A stretch of DNA of 64,000 nt from Alteribacter keqinensis (GTDB lineage Bacteria > Bacillota > Bacilli > Bacillales > Salisediminibacteriaceae): NCBI RefSeq assembly GCF_003710255.1, contig NZ_RHIB01000001.1:1550001-1614000 (forward strand). The letters are read 5' to 3'. This document shows positions 35,379 through 43,333 of this stretch, piece by piece. The translations under genes were made by a program, and so were the position numbers. Under the pieces are notes generated by a model that was not told where the DNA came from, searched no databases, and saw only the letters and a program-made list of their open reading frames with translations. Position 1 is the first letter of the stretch. Every line of letters begins with the position of its first letter.

Positions 35379-36510
35379 ATTCCCGTTCAAGAAATTCATG
35401 CTTTTTTTCTTCAGACACCTCTTCGTGCTTAACATGAAGGCTCCGGGTTGGAAAGGCGATTTGAACTCCTTCCTCTTCAAGAATTCTCATAATATCAAGG
35501 TTGATTTGTTCTTTGATTTCCAGGTATTCTTCCCAGGCTGTTGTTTTCGTAAAGAAATAAACAAAAATGTCCAGACTGCTCTGGCCAAAGGATTCAAAAC
35601 GCACAAGGATCAACTCCTGATCCACATGCTCGCTTTCTCTGAGAAGCATCTTAATCCGGTCCACACATGTTTCCATCTTGTCACGAGAAGTAGAATACGT
35701 GACCCCAAGCTTGAATGTAATCTGCCTTTTCCCCATCTTCGACCAGTTCTGGATCGGTTCATTGGCAAGTGTGGCATTTGGCACGACTACAAGGGAATGG
35801 GCGAATGTCCGGATTTTCGTACTTCTGAACGTAATGTCCTCTACAATTCCCTCAACGCTCGGTGAGCTGATCCAGTCGCCGATCGTAAACGGCTTCTCCG
35901 TGATGATTACAACACCTCCGAAGAAGTTGCTGAGCGTATTTTGCGCAGCGAGGGCAAAGGCAAGTCCCCCGAGACCAAGACCGGCTACAAAGCCGTTTAC
36001 GTCATAGCCCCACTCACTGGCGATGATACTGAGCGCCATGGCAACAATCGCAAACCTGACCAGCTTGGATAAAAAGGGCAGGAGGATCTGATCGAGTTCA
36101 ATATCCAGTTTCCGGCCTACTTTTACAAACAGTGTGGATGACGTCGATGAAAGGTTAAACAGGCCCCAAGCCATCATAATAATAACGAGGGTTCTGAAGA
36201 TCCGTATCATCGGCTGGTTAAACCCATCCGGAAGCGGAAGGTAAAGAAGGGCCAGATATATTCCGATGATGACAAAGAACAGTTGGAGCGGACTCTTGAA
36301 CGCCATAAGAATATTATGGAGAACATCCGTTTTCGCACGGTCGGAATATTTTAGGATAACCCGGAATAAATACCGGGTAAAAATCTTCCTGAAGACTATA
36401 AACAATATAAAAATCCCAGCGGCTATACCGTAATCGTACAGGGAAATACCCGTTACTGTCTCAACAACGACTTCGGTGTCGATTAAGGGATCTCTTTCTT
36501 CCTCATTCAT
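35374..36510 (-). CDS. MscS-family mechanosensitive channel
   Basis: 378 residues. Five or so N-terminal membrane segments, the pore helix region GLGGLAFALAAQNTLSNFF, and the MscS beta domain (IGDWISSPSVEGIVEDITFR, then FAHSLVVVPNATLANEPIQN). Larger than YkuT because of extra N-terminal helices. The ATG at 36510 is used, because AAAAGGA abuts the upstream ATG at 36519 with no spacing. It is the second MscS-type channel in the window; two release valves would suit changing salinity. Confidence 0.88.
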   Translation of the reverse strand: MNEEERDPLIDTEVVVETVTGISLYDYGIAAGIFILFIVFRKIFTRYLFRVILKYSDRAKTDVLHNILMAFKSPLQLFFVIIGIYLALLYLPLPDGFNQPMIRIFRTLVIIMMAWGLFNLSSTSSTLFVKVGRKLDIELDQILLPFLSKLVRFAIVAMALSIIASEWGYDVNGFVAGLGLGGLAFALAAQNTLSNFFGGVVIITEKPFTIGDWISSPSVEGIVEDITFRSTKIRTFAHSLVVVPNATLANEPIQNWSKMGKRQITFKLGVTYSTSRDKMETCVDRIKMLLRESEHVDQELILVRFESFGQSSLDIFVYFFTKTTAWEEYLEIKEQINLDIMRILEEEGVQIAFPTRSLHVKHEEVSEEKKHEFLEREY

Positions 36511-36603
36511 AAAGCTCATCCTTTTCGCAGCATAATATCCTTTTTATTTTACATAAGGTATGTAATTTGTCTATAGTCCCCTGGTCACTGTCATGAGGTA
36601 CTC

Positions 36604-36633
36604 TTGATAACGCAAATGACCCAGTGGTATACT
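36604..36633 (+). promoter_or_regulatory. Promoter of the second ktr gene
   Basis: TTGATA, 18 nt, TATACT, 35 nt before the ATG. Confidence 0.6.
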
Positions 36634-36667
36634 TACCCAATGATACCAAGATTAGAGGGAAACATCT

Positions 36668-37324
36668 ATGAAAAAACAGTTTGCCATTATTGGCCTGGGG
36701 CGCTTTGGTTCTAGTGTGTGTAAAGAACTCCATCGTATGAATCACGACGTTCTGGCTATCGATAAAGATAAGCATAAAGTAAATGAGCTTAAAAATCATG
36801 CTACTCACACAATGGTTGCCGACGGTACCGATGAAACCGTGATGAGTAAAGCCGGAATTCGCAATTTTGATCACGTGATTGTGGCCATTGGCGAGGACAT
36901 TCAGGCAAGTATTCTCTGCACTTTGATTCTGAAAGACTTCGATATCAAACAGGTGTGGGTAAAAGCCCAAAACGACCATCACCATAAAGTGCTGGAGAAA
37001 ATCGGGGCTGATAAGGTCTTCCACCCGGAATCGGATATGGGAGAGCGTATTGCAGAGTTCCTTACATCGGAGAAGGTTATTGACTACATCGATTTATCCG
37101 ACGAATTCAGTATCGTTGAAACGCTTGCCACCGAAAAAGTAAAAGGCAAGTCTCTGGCTGATCTTGATATCCGTGCCAAGTACGGCTGTACGATCATTGC
37201 CATCAAGCAAAAGAATAAAGTTGATGTGACCCCTCACCCGGAAGACAGGCTCAACCCGGGAGATATTCTCGTAGTGATCGGCCATAAAAACGACCTTCGC
37301 AGGTTTCAAAAAGAAGGACTCTAA
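36668..37324 (+). CDS. KtrA/KtrC-type potassium uptake regulatory protein, second copy
   Basis: 218 residues, RCK_N plus RCK_C. GLGRFGSS at 9-16 is the nucleotide loop and AIDKDKHKVN closes strand two. Clearly paralogous to the KtrC at 27767-28435 (shared MKKQFAIIGLGRFG start, IRNFDHVIVAIGEDIQ and ELDIRAKYGC-like segments). AGAGGGAA precedes the ATG. No membrane partner (KtrB or KtrD) is encoded near either copy. Whether this one is KtrA or a second KtrC cannot be decided by eye. Confidence 0.88.
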   Translation: MKKQFAIIGLGRFGSSVCKELHRMNHDVLAIDKDKHKVNELKNHATHTMVADGTDETVMSKAGIRNFDHVIVAIGEDIQASILCTLILKDFDIKQVWVKAQNDHHHKVLEKIGADKVFHPESDMGERIAEFLTSEKVIDYIDLSDEFSIVETLATEKVKGKSLADLDIRAKYGCTIIAIKQKNKVDVTPHPEDRLNPGDILVVIGHKNDLRRFQKEGL

Positions 37325-37325
37325 A

Positions 37326-37364
37326 AACTTCTTTCAGCACACAGTTGCTGAAAGAAGTTTTTTA
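37326..37364 (+). terminator. Terminator of the second ktr gene
   Basis: Perfect 14-bp stem AACTTCTTTCAGCA/TGCTGAAAGAAGTT with loop CACAGT, followed by TTTTTAC. Confidence 0.92.
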
Positions 37365-37438
37365 CATTCGTGGAGAGAATAAATGCTAAACTTAACAGTG
37401 TATTAATGTTAAACATTATTGGCATCGGAGGTCAGGTT

Positions 37439-37864
37439 ATGAATCCTGTTCATTCACGCGTTTTGAGGGCTTTTCAATTAACATACGACTTTTATAAGCA
37501 TCTTCCTGAAAGCAGTTTACAACGAAAGATTGCAGATGTACCGTCCAATACGATTGGAGAACAAGCTTATTGTATAGTCGGGGCTCGCGAAAGCTACTTG
37601 CAAGCCATGAGGAACGGGGCTTGGGCCGGGTTTTCATGCAGCCTGGAAGAACCAGAGGTTAAAAAAGCCGTTCTCGCAAAACTGGAAGAAACAAAAAACA
37701 ACATACATACATTCCTTCAAGAAACGATTGAAGATCCCAGCACCCTTAATTTCACTCTTGATTTACTGGAACACGAAATTCAGCATCATGGTCAGCTAAT
37801 CCGCTTCGGGTACGCTAACACATTATCATTTCCTCAAACATGGCATGAACGTTATACAGTCTGA
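37439..37864 (+). CDS. DinB-like four-helix protein
   Basis: 141 residues from the ATG at 37439, which follows GGAGGT; the longer frame from 37370 has no site. A mostly helical DinB/YfiT-like protein with the late histidine motif EIQHHGQLIRF, which in the superfamily contributes to a metal site together with an earlier histidine. Members include bacillithiol-dependent transferases, but many have no known role. Its own terminator follows. Confidence 0.7.
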   Translation: MNPVHSRVLRAFQLTYDFYKHLPESSLQRKIADVPSNTIGEQAYCIVGARESYLQAMRNGAWAGFSCSLEEPEVKKAVLAKLEETKNNIHTFLQETIEDPSTLNFTLDLLEHEIQHHGQLIRFGYANTLSFPQTWHERYTV

Positions 37865-37868
37865 ACGT

Positions 37869-37916
37869 GAGCGGCTCACAAGGTGACAATAACCTTTTTA
37901 AGCCGCTCTATTTTTG
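37869..37916 (+). terminator. Terminator of the DinB-like gene
   Basis: GAGCGGCT/AAGCCGCTC-type arms with a long loop, then TATTTTTG. Confidence 0.75.
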
Positions 37917-38181
37917 TGATCGAGCTCACGTGCTTATTGTTATTCACCAGATAAAGAACAGCTGAGGGCACCACTTTCAAGAGGACTGAAATGAACCAAT
38001 CCCCCCTGTCAACCCCTCCACCCACTTTTACACAATTGTTCGGGGGACAGACCCCCGAATTATTGGTTATGAAAAGCCGTTTGCTGCGTACACTTAGTAT
38101 TAGAGGGGTGTGGATAAGCTCCATTCTAACTGACAGCGCTTCAATAGAAAACGAATTGTTATCTGGGAGGTGATGTGTAAA
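37917..38181. other. Intergenic region upstream of the ABC gene
   Basis: Holds REP copy 3 (38026-38059). No clear promoter was recognised for the ABC ATPase gene, although a start must lie between the REP hairpin and 38166. Confidence 0.4.
38026..38059. repeat. REP-like G5/C5 hairpin, copy 3
   Basis: TTTTACACAATTGTTCGGGG, then GACAGACCCCCGAA: hairpin TTCGGGGG/CCCCCGAA preceded by an ACACAATTGT half-palindrome, as in copies 4 and 5. Confidence 0.8.
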
Positions 38182-38874
38182 ATGTTTGCTGTAGAAATCA
38201 AAAACGTCCTGAAGCGGTTCTCCAGCGGGGATCGGATGAACGTGTTGTTTAATGACCTGAACTTCACTGTACAGGAAGGTGAACTGGTTGTCGTACAGGG
38301 GAAAAATGGGGCCGGAAAGTCTACGCTCCTCAACATGATTGCTGCCATGACGCCGCCAAACAAAGGAACAGTCAGCGTTTTTGGACAGGACCTTTTGTCT
38401 CTTACCAGGCGTCCGGAGTGGAGGATGGAAACCATCGGCTATATTACAGACGCCTGCTGTCTTATACCCTATTTAACAGCTAAACAGAACCTGCTCATGG
38501 GAGTGCCGTCAGATGATCCGGCATACGAGCGGGTTGAGAAGCAGGCTGTCGCTCTCCTTTTGGAACTTGGTCTTAATGAGCAGGTGATAAATGAGAATGT
38601 GGAAGGTCTTGATGTTAAAGATCAGATGCTTGCCACAATCGGCCGGATTTTCATGACCGAACCAAAGCTTATTTTAGCCGATGAACCGACAAAAGCCCTG
38701 GACGGCTGTGAGGGCATAGAAATTCTGGAACGCCTTCTTTCTTTTTCCAGAAGAAAAGGGACCACGGTGATTATGGTGAGTAATGAAAACCATTTTATTG
38801 ATCAGGCTGACAGAACGTTTCGTATGGATAACGGCCGGGTTATCCCCCTGGAACCGAGGGAACGGGCCTTGTAG
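38182..38874 (+). CDS. Divergent stand-alone ABC ATPase
   Basis: 230 residues from the ATG at 38182, eight nt after GGAGGTGA. Overall it is closest to the LolD/YtrE type. Walker A (GKNGAGKST) and Walker B (LILADEP) with the D-loop (KALD) are intact. The Q-loop glutamine is replaced (IGYITDACCLIPYLT), the LSGGQ signature is replaced (VEGLDVKDQMLATIG), and the H-loop histidine is Asn (IMVSNENHF). No permease gene is adjacent. It may bind ATP without a normal transport cycle, or be decaying, although the frame is intact. Confidence 0.85.
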   Translation: MFAVEIKNVLKRFSSGDRMNVLFNDLNFTVQEGELVVVQGKNGAGKSTLLNMIAAMTPPNKGTVSVFGQDLLSLTRRPEWRMETIGYITDACCLIPYLTAKQNLLMGVPSDDPAYERVEKQAVALLLELGLNEQVINENVEGLDVKDQMLATIGRIFMTEPKLILADEPTKALDGCEGIEILERLLSFSRRKGTTVIMVSNENHFIDQADRTFRMDNGRVIPLEPRERAL

Positions 38875-38888
38875 CAGACAGATTAAAA

Positions 38889-38937
38889 ACAAAGAAGCTT
38901 CTCTCATTAATCAAGAGGAGAAGCTTCTTTGTTTTCA
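38889..38937. terminator. Terminator shared by the ABC gene and the gene at 38907
   Basis: Perfect 13-bp stem AAAGAAGCTTCTC/GAGAAGCTTCTTT with a 14-nt loop; TGTTTTC on the plus strand and GTTTTTAATC on the minus strand. Confidence 0.85.
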
Positions 38938-39041
38938 ACACCGAACATAAGTCCGAATATGACGTAAACAATATAGATCATCATTACGGCTCCCGTACCT
39001 AAGAGGAAAAAAGCAATTAAAAATTTATGAAACTTCTCCAT
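38907..39041 (-). CDS. Small membrane protein, 44 residues
   Basis: MEKFHKFLIAFFLLGTGAVM begins a 44-residue protein with one long hydrophobic helix (residues 7-35) and an acidic tail. AAGGAG lies eight nt before the ATG. The last codons form one arm of the shared terminator hairpin. Too small for routine gene calling; the ribosome-binding site and clean membrane segment support it. Family not recognised. Confidence 0.6.
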   Translation of the reverse strand: MEKFHKFLIAFFLLGTGAVMMIYIVYVIFGLMFGVENKEASPLD

Positions 39042-39120
39042 AAGACTGACTCCTTATCGAATTTTCATCGTTGTTTTCTCCATTATAGCGATATCACCCT
39101 CATTTTTAAAGCCGGCAATG

Positions 39121-39306
39121 TTACACGAAATTATAATACACGAATGCAGCCGTTCCCGTGATAATGGCCGCATTACCCAGCATTTGTAACAGAAGCCGCT
39201 TTTTAACACTGCGCTCTCTCCGGATCTCCACCATCTTTTCCAGAAATTCGTCCAGCATCTCCTGCCCGTAATCGACCTTGGACAGTCCCTTGACCACAAG
39301 ATTCAC
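39121..39306 (-). CDS. Small hypothetical protein with C-terminal membrane helix
   Basis: 61 residues: a charged N-terminal part (QEMLDEFLEKMVEIRRERSV) and a C-terminal hydrophobic segment (LGNAAIITGTAAFVYYNFV). The start is uncertain: GTG at 39306, nine nt after the stop of the gene upstream, or an ATG at about 39258 after GGGCAGGAG. It probably forms an operon with 39316-39780. No family recognised. Confidence 0.5.
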   Translation of the reverse strand: MNLVVKGLSKVDYGQEMLDEFLEKMVEIRRERSVKKRLLLQMLGNAAIITGTAAFVYYNFV

Positions 39307-39315
39307 ATTTACAGG

Positions 39316-39780
39316 TTAATCATCATTTATTTTTGACGTACGCCATTCGGCTCTGATAAAAATTCCCTTATCTGAATCCAGCACTCTGTAATCCTTATAC
39401 TTATAGTCGTATCTCGTTCCCCTTCTGTCATAGGGAAGATTATACTTCTCTATCTTTTCATCAAGAACCTTGATTACTTCATCTTTCGTTCCATTTGTAA
39501 TCAGATAGCTCTTATTTATTAACAGAGGAATGCCGTAACTTAACGCGGCTGCTCCGATGATAAATAAAACAATTCCGCCAAATTGAAAATCATCCAGAAT
39601 ATCAATGAAGGTAAAATAAGCCATTCCTTTGAGGAGCACAAAGACTGCCGACGAGTTTAAAAGTGTGGGACTGTTGTTATACACGCCGCGGTATTTTACC
39701 GTTTTCAACACATCACTTAATGACATGACCCACATCTGAATCAATGGAAACAGTAAACTAAACCAGACGGCACCGCTCAT
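39316..39780 (-). CDS. Hypothetical membrane protein
   Basis: 154 residues with three predicted membrane segments (about 3-22, 41-60 and 66-88) and a cytosolic, basic and aromatic C-terminal part (YNLPYDRRGTRYDYKYKDYR). GGGAGAGGGGTG precedes the ATG. The tail looks like a small beta domain of the kind that follows membrane anchors. I cannot name a family. Likely co-transcribed with the 61-residue gene downstream. Confidence 0.65.
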   Translation of the reverse strand: MSGAVWFSLLFPLIQMWVMSLSDVLKTVKYRGVYNNSPTLLNSSAVFVLLKGMAYFTFIDILDDFQFGGIVLFIIGAAALSYGIPLLINKSYLITNGTKDEVIKVLDEKIEKYNLPYDRRGTRYDYKYKDYRVLDSDKGIFIRAEWRTSKINDD

Positions 39781-39923
39781 CTTTTCACCCCTCTCCCTCT
39801 TATCATACTACTCACACAGCCCAAAGTTTCTTTCAGCTGCACATGATCGTCAGGGCACCTGCCTAAACAAAACGCCCGCCCTTTTCATATAGTAATAACG
39901 GAATAACGAACGAGGTGAGCAGC

Positions 39924-40358
39924 ATGGAGGATTTTAAAAACAACCGCAGGACACCTAAACCGATTCACGAAAAACCCATAGGTGACATTCTGAGCTCGAT
40001 TGACGGTTTTTTTCAGGATACGATAAAACAGATAAGTACCCCGCGTGCCATCAACGTGTATGAATATGAAACAAAGCGTGAGTACGTCATTGAAGCAGAG
40101 CTTCCCGGTGTGAAAAAAAATCAGATTTCCATTGATATTTATCACAATTACATCCGGATTGCAGTAAATGACCATGGAGTTTCAGAAACCCGTAACGAAA
40201 AGAAAGGTTACGTCTCTCAAAGCCGCAAGTTTCAGCGGGCAGAGCGCACAATCAGCCTTCCTTTTTATGTAAATGAAAGTGAAGTGAAAGCAACGCTGAA
40301 AGACGGCCTGCTCGTAATCCGGATTCCCAACCGCCGGAAACGGATCCAGGTTGATTAA
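39924..40358 (+). CDS. Hsp20/alpha-crystallin family small heat-shock protein
   Basis: 144 residues from the ATG at 39924 (after GAGGTGA; an in-frame GTG at 39915 lies inside that site). The alpha-crystallin domain spans about residues 42-138, with the typical EYVIEAELPGVKKNQISIDI start and LKDGLLVIRIPN near its end, and a short basic C-terminus with the IxV-like IQV. It should act as an ATP-independent holdase. No CIRCE or other heat-shock operator is visible upstream. 15 nt separate it from the coat-like gene. Confidence 0.85.
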   Translation: MEDFKNNRRTPKPIHEKPIGDILSSIDGFFQDTIKQISTPRAINVYEYETKREYVIEAELPGVKKNQISIDIYHNYIRIAVNDHGVSETRNEKKGYVSQSRKFQRAERTISLPFYVNESEVKATLKDGLLVIRIPNRRKRIQVD

Positions 40359-40373
40359 CAAGGGGGAATGTTT

Positions 40374-40808
40374 ATGTACCCAGAAGAGCAACGCTGGCAG
40401 ACACACCCACGTCCCTGGCACCAGTCAGGGCAGACGCAGTACCAAGGTCAGTGGGAGCAGCCCCAGTCGTACGTGCACCATCCTTTCCCGGAGCCCGGAG
40501 GCTACAGCCATTCAGGGTGGCAGGCCCCTCAACAGCAAGGCTGGTATCACGGATCCCCCCATCAGGGGAACTACCAAGGCTACGGCCAGCAGCCATACGG
40601 AGGCAGCTATTACCCGCACCAGTACGGCCAATACGGGTACCAGCCCCAGTCAAAATTCGGCGGTATTTTATCCACCTTCCAGGGAAAAGACGGAAAGTTT
40701 GATTTTAACAAAGCGTTCGTCACCGTGGACCAGGTGATGAAAACCGCAAACCAGATCAGCCCCCTCATGAAACAAGTAGGAAGCTTTTTTACAAACTTCA
40801 CCCCTTAG
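40374..40808 (+). CDS. YppG-like Gln/Tyr/Gly-rich spore protein
   Basis: 144 residues from the ATG at 40374 (AGGGGGA upstream). The first 90 residues are low complexity, rich in Gln, Tyr, Gly, Pro and His (YGQQPYGGSYYPHQYGQYGY), like spore coat proteins. The C-terminal part (FDFNKAFVTVDQVMKTANQI, then SPLMKQVGSFF) matches the YppG/coat group. It is read with hsp20. High GC here comes from the composition, not necessarily from transfer. Confidence 0.75.
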   Translation: MYPEEQRWQTHPRPWHQSGQTQYQGQWEQPQSYVHHPFPEPGGYSHSGWQAPQQQGWYHGSPHQGNYQGYGQQPYGGSYYPHQYGQYGYQPQSKFGGILSTFQGKDGKFDFNKAFVTVDQVMKTANQISPLMKQVGSFFTNFTP

Positions 40809-40841
40809 GACCTGATGAAAGTCTTCAGGTCCTGTTTTATT
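40807..40841 (+). terminator. Terminator of hsp20-yppG-like
   Basis: Perfect 9-bp stem AGGACCTGA/TCAGGTCCT, then GTTTTATT, overlapping the stop codon. Confidence 0.85.
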
Positions 40842-40920
40842 CCGTAAAAATTCCGATTAAAATCACAATGGTCGTTACAGCAACCACAAGAAGAAACCCA
40901 TAAAACATTTTTTTGTTCAT
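40837..40920 (-). CDS. Single-helix membrane micropeptide, 27 residues
   Basis: MNKKMFYGFLLVVAVTTIVI, then LIGIFTE: one membrane helix with a positive N-terminus and an acidic end. AAGAAGG lies seven nt before the ATG at 40920. It converges on and slightly overlaps the neighbouring terminator. Composition is plausible for a real micropeptide, but the evidence is only the ribosome-binding site and the helix. Confidence 0.42.
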   Translation of the reverse strand: MNKKMFYGFLLVVAVTTIVILIGIFTE

Positions 40921-41136
40921 TGGAAAACCTTCTTTCTTTCAGAACTTGAAATGAAGTTAAAATTCATGATGTTCTGCAGATTAAGAATAGTATTCTTCGT
41001 ATGTATTCCCTTTTCCCTTTTAACTATGATACCAGCCTTATCCCCCACTCTTATTTATCGGGACCCTGTTGCGTGAGGTCTCTCAGCACATTGTGATAGA
41101 CTTATTACTATCATACCAAATATGGAGCTGATAACC

Positions 41137-41886
41137 TTGAATTCAACGATTGAAACCTTGTTAAATCACCGTTCGATCCGTAAATTTACACAAAAACCGC
41201 TCACCCGTGAACAAATCGAGACCATTGTTGAAAGTGCACAGATGGCATCTACTTCTAGCTTTATTCAAGCCTATACCATTATTGGAGTGAAAGACGAGGC
41301 TAAAAAAGCCAAACTTGCCGAACTTGCCGGCAATCAGCCTTATGTTGAACACAACGGACACTTCTTTGTATTCTGTGCCGACCTCCACCGTCATAAGACA
41401 GCAGGCAGTATGGAAAACACCGATGTTACGGCATCGATTGAAAGTACCGAAAAATTCCTGGTCGCGGCCGTCGATGCTGCCCTCGCAGCCCAGAATGCCG
41501 TGATTGCTGCTGAATCAATGGAACTTGGAATCTGCTACATCGGGGGTCTTCGAAATGATATTGAAGCTGTAGGAGAATTACTGAACCTTCCGGATTATGT
41601 AATCCCTGTATTCGGACTGGCTGTAGGGGAGCCTGCAGCAGAATCCAGTATTAAACCGCGTCTGCCTCTTACACATATTTATCACGAAGACAGCTACGAA
41701 CGAAATGAAAAAGCTTTCACGAAGGGGCTTGAGGAATATAACAGCACCATTTCTGCCTACTACGACCTCCGTACTGCCGGTAAACGAAAAGACCGCTGGA
41801 CCGAGCAGATGGCCGGCATGCTAAAAGAGCCGAAGCGCCTTCATATGAAGGGCTACCTTGAGAAAAAAGGCTTTATGAAGCATTGA
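41137..41886 (+). CDS. nfrA: FMN-dependent NADPH oxidoreductase NfrA
   Basis: 249 residues from a TTG at 41137, which gives the NfrA-like start NSTIETLLNHRSIRKFTQKP; GGAG lies nine nt upstream. The frame also has an ATG at 41122, which would add five residues and put the start on top of that site. NfsA/FRP nitroreductase family: FMN contacts in HRSIR and the STSSFIQAY segment, and the C-terminal lysine-rich tail. In B. subtilis NfrA1 reduces nitro compounds and flavin and has weak peroxidase activity. The length equals that of NfrA1. Confidence 0.9.
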   Translation: MNSTIETLLNHRSIRKFTQKPLTREQIETIVESAQMASTSSFIQAYTIIGVKDEAKKAKLAELAGNQPYVEHNGHFFVFCADLHRHKTAGSMENTDVTASIESTEKFLVAAVDAALAAQNAVIAAESMELGICYIGGLRNDIEAVGELLNLPDYVIPVFGLAVGEPAAESSIKPRLPLTHIYHEDSYERNEKAFTKGLEEYNSTISAYYDLRTAGKRKDRWTEQMAGMLKEPKRLHMKGYLEKKGFMKH

Positions 41887-41892
41887 TAAAGA

Positions 41893-41940
41893 GAAGCACC
41901 TGCTGCGGAGTGATTAATCCGCCGGCAGGTGCTTTTTTAA
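41893..41940 (+). terminator. Terminator of nfrA
   Basis: AAGCACCTGC...GCAGGTGCTT stem extended by CGG/CCG, followed by TTTTTTAA. Confidence 0.9.
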
Positions 41941-41984
41941 TCTGTAATTCAGTTTTCGTCTGGTAGTTTATCAGTTATTTTTAT

Positions 41985-42164
41985 TCAGTTCGTGAAATAT
42001 AGCCAGATAAGCCCGAAGAAACCAGCCAGAACGGCAAGACCCAAAATGGCTGACCGTCTGCTCGAACCACGGGAATTTGATCCAGTCTTTCTCCTTTTTA
42101 ACGTTTCATATTCACTTTCCCGCCGCCCCTGTATCATCTGATGATCGTGTTCGTTATACCCCAT
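41985..42164 (-). CDS. Tail-anchored small hypothetical protein
   Basis: 59 residues from the ATG at 42164, preceded by AAGGGGGATG. A hydrophilic, basic N-terminal half (RRESEYETLKRRKTGSNSRG) is followed by one C-terminal membrane helix (AILGLAVLAGFFGLIWLYF). Family not recognised. Read in the same direction as the two small membrane genes upstream, with 32 nt between. Confidence 0.55.
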   Translation of the reverse strand: MGYNEHDHQMIQGRRESEYETLKRRKTGSNSRGSSRRSAILGLAVLAGFFGLIWLYFTN

Positions 42165-42196
42165 CACTCATCCCCCTTTTCTTATTCGTATTGCAC

Positions 42197-42436
42197 TCAA
42201 GACCGGCTGATGATCTTACCTGAAAACAGAAATGCGATCCCGGCCGCCATGTTTGAAAAGACCAAAGGCAGAAACGAGTATTGTCCAAAGGTGACTGCAG
42301 CAGCTGCATTACCATGTGTCCCACCTGCCACTGCCGGTGTATGATTTGACGTCAGTATCAGCCCATACACGATTTGGAAGACGACAAATAAAACATTAAA
42401 ACTGATCATAAAAACGAAAAATTTCTTTACCTTCAT
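42197..42436 (-). CDS. Small hypothetical membrane protein (two helices)
   Basis: 79 residues with membrane segments at about 5-30 and 55-75; the loop between them is rich in Gly, Ala and His (NHTPAVAGGTHGNAAAAV). GGGGGCG lies in front of the ATG. There is no known domain. It is part of a run of small membrane genes on the minus strand (41985-42865). Confidence 0.55.
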   Translation of the reverse strand: MKVKKFFVFMISFNVLFVVFQIVYGLILTSNHTPAVAGGTHGNAAAAVTFGQYSFLPLVFSNMAAGIAFLFSGKIISRS

Positions 42437-42487
42437 GGATAACGCCCCCTGATCTTTTTACGAAAAGGAGGCGTTAAAAGTTTCATG

Positions 42488-42865
42488 TTATGCAGGTTTC
42501 GCTTCTTTCTTCAGGTACTTGAGCTTTGACCACCGTTTCTGCGTATCATAAACAAACAGCACGACGATAATCCAGAACAGGAATCCATCAAAGCCAAAGC
42601 CTGCCTGGGATTCCCCGCCCATGAAGTTAAAAAGAATCAGCATTAACATAAAATAAAGATTAAACATGATACCGAAAATTATGTTTTCTGCTTTTCCCGC
42701 TCTGAGTGAATTTAAGACGTAAACCCTTCCGATAACCACAACCACAAGAGTGGCAATAATCATCCCTTTGGATAAAATAAAGTCGGGCTGAAAAAAATCA
42801 ACCCATAAAAATAATGCTATTAACCCAAATAGTAATGTATTCAAACCGATTCCTACACTTCTCAT
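42488..42865 (-). CDS. Hypothetical membrane protein (four helices)
   Basis: 125 residues with four predicted membrane segments and a basic C-terminal tail (DTQKRWSKLKYLKKEAKPA). The ATG overlaps the stop of the NUDIX frame as ATGA, which suggests translational coupling. If that NUDIX frame is broken (see 42862-43289), coupling would come from the out-of-frame ribosomes only. No family recognised. Confidence 0.6.
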   Translation of the reverse strand: MRSVGIGLNTLLFGLIALFLWVDFFQPDFILSKGMIIATLVVVVIGRVYVLNSLRAGKAENIIFGIMFNLYFMLMLILFNFMGGESQAGFGFDGFLFWIIVVLFVYDTQKRWSKLKYLKKEAKPA

Positions 42866-43289
42866 GTTAAAGTCCCACGCACCTTTTCTGCTCGTTTAAT
42901 GCTTTCCTTAGTCCAGACCGGGGCATCGGGATGATTGAGAACTTCTTCTGTTGTCATCCAATAGACTCCACCCACTTCTTCCGGACTTTTTACCCACGGC
43001 TCTCCTTGAACGTTTCCGCAGAGAAACACGACATCCACAACAGGGTCCTCGCCGGCCAGAAATGACGTGCTGTGTACATAATGAAGCGGCCCGGAAATGT
43101 CCGCTCCCACTTCCTATTCACTTCCCTCTTGATTGTGCTTTCCAGAATGTCAGAAGCGGCCCCTTCGTTTAATGCCTTGCCTCCAACGAGTGCGAGCGTG
43201 CCTGCCGCGTGGGACTCTTCTTTTCCCCTTTTAATGACCAGCCATTTCCCGGCCCGGTAAATCGCTGCTTCAACGTTAACAATAAACAT
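42862..43289 (-). pseudogene. NUDIX hydrolase with a one-base frameshift
   Basis: The N-terminal frame from the ATG at 43289 (AAGGGGA upstream) reads MFIVNVEAAIYRAGKWLVIK and continues to the start of the Nudix box (ESTIKREVNR). The remaining part, beginning EVGADISGPLHYVHSTSFLA, is in another frame. Restoring one G at about 43111-43114 (AGGAAG to AGGGAAG) joins them into GGKALNEGAASDILESTIKR followed by EVNREVGADI, a near-complete Nudix box. Either a fresh null mutation or a sequence error. Confidence 0.8.
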
Positions 43290-43333
43290 GGTCTTTCCCC
43301 TTGCTTCGCATGTAATTGACTCGTGACGCTGCA

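Noticed and set aside
35172-35480. 102-codon minus-strand frame
   Set aside because: Runs from inside the mscS gene through the terminator into the structured region; no start signal.
39054-39299. 81-codon minus-strand frame
   Set aside because: Overlaps the better-supported 61-residue frame in another phase and has an unlikely composition.
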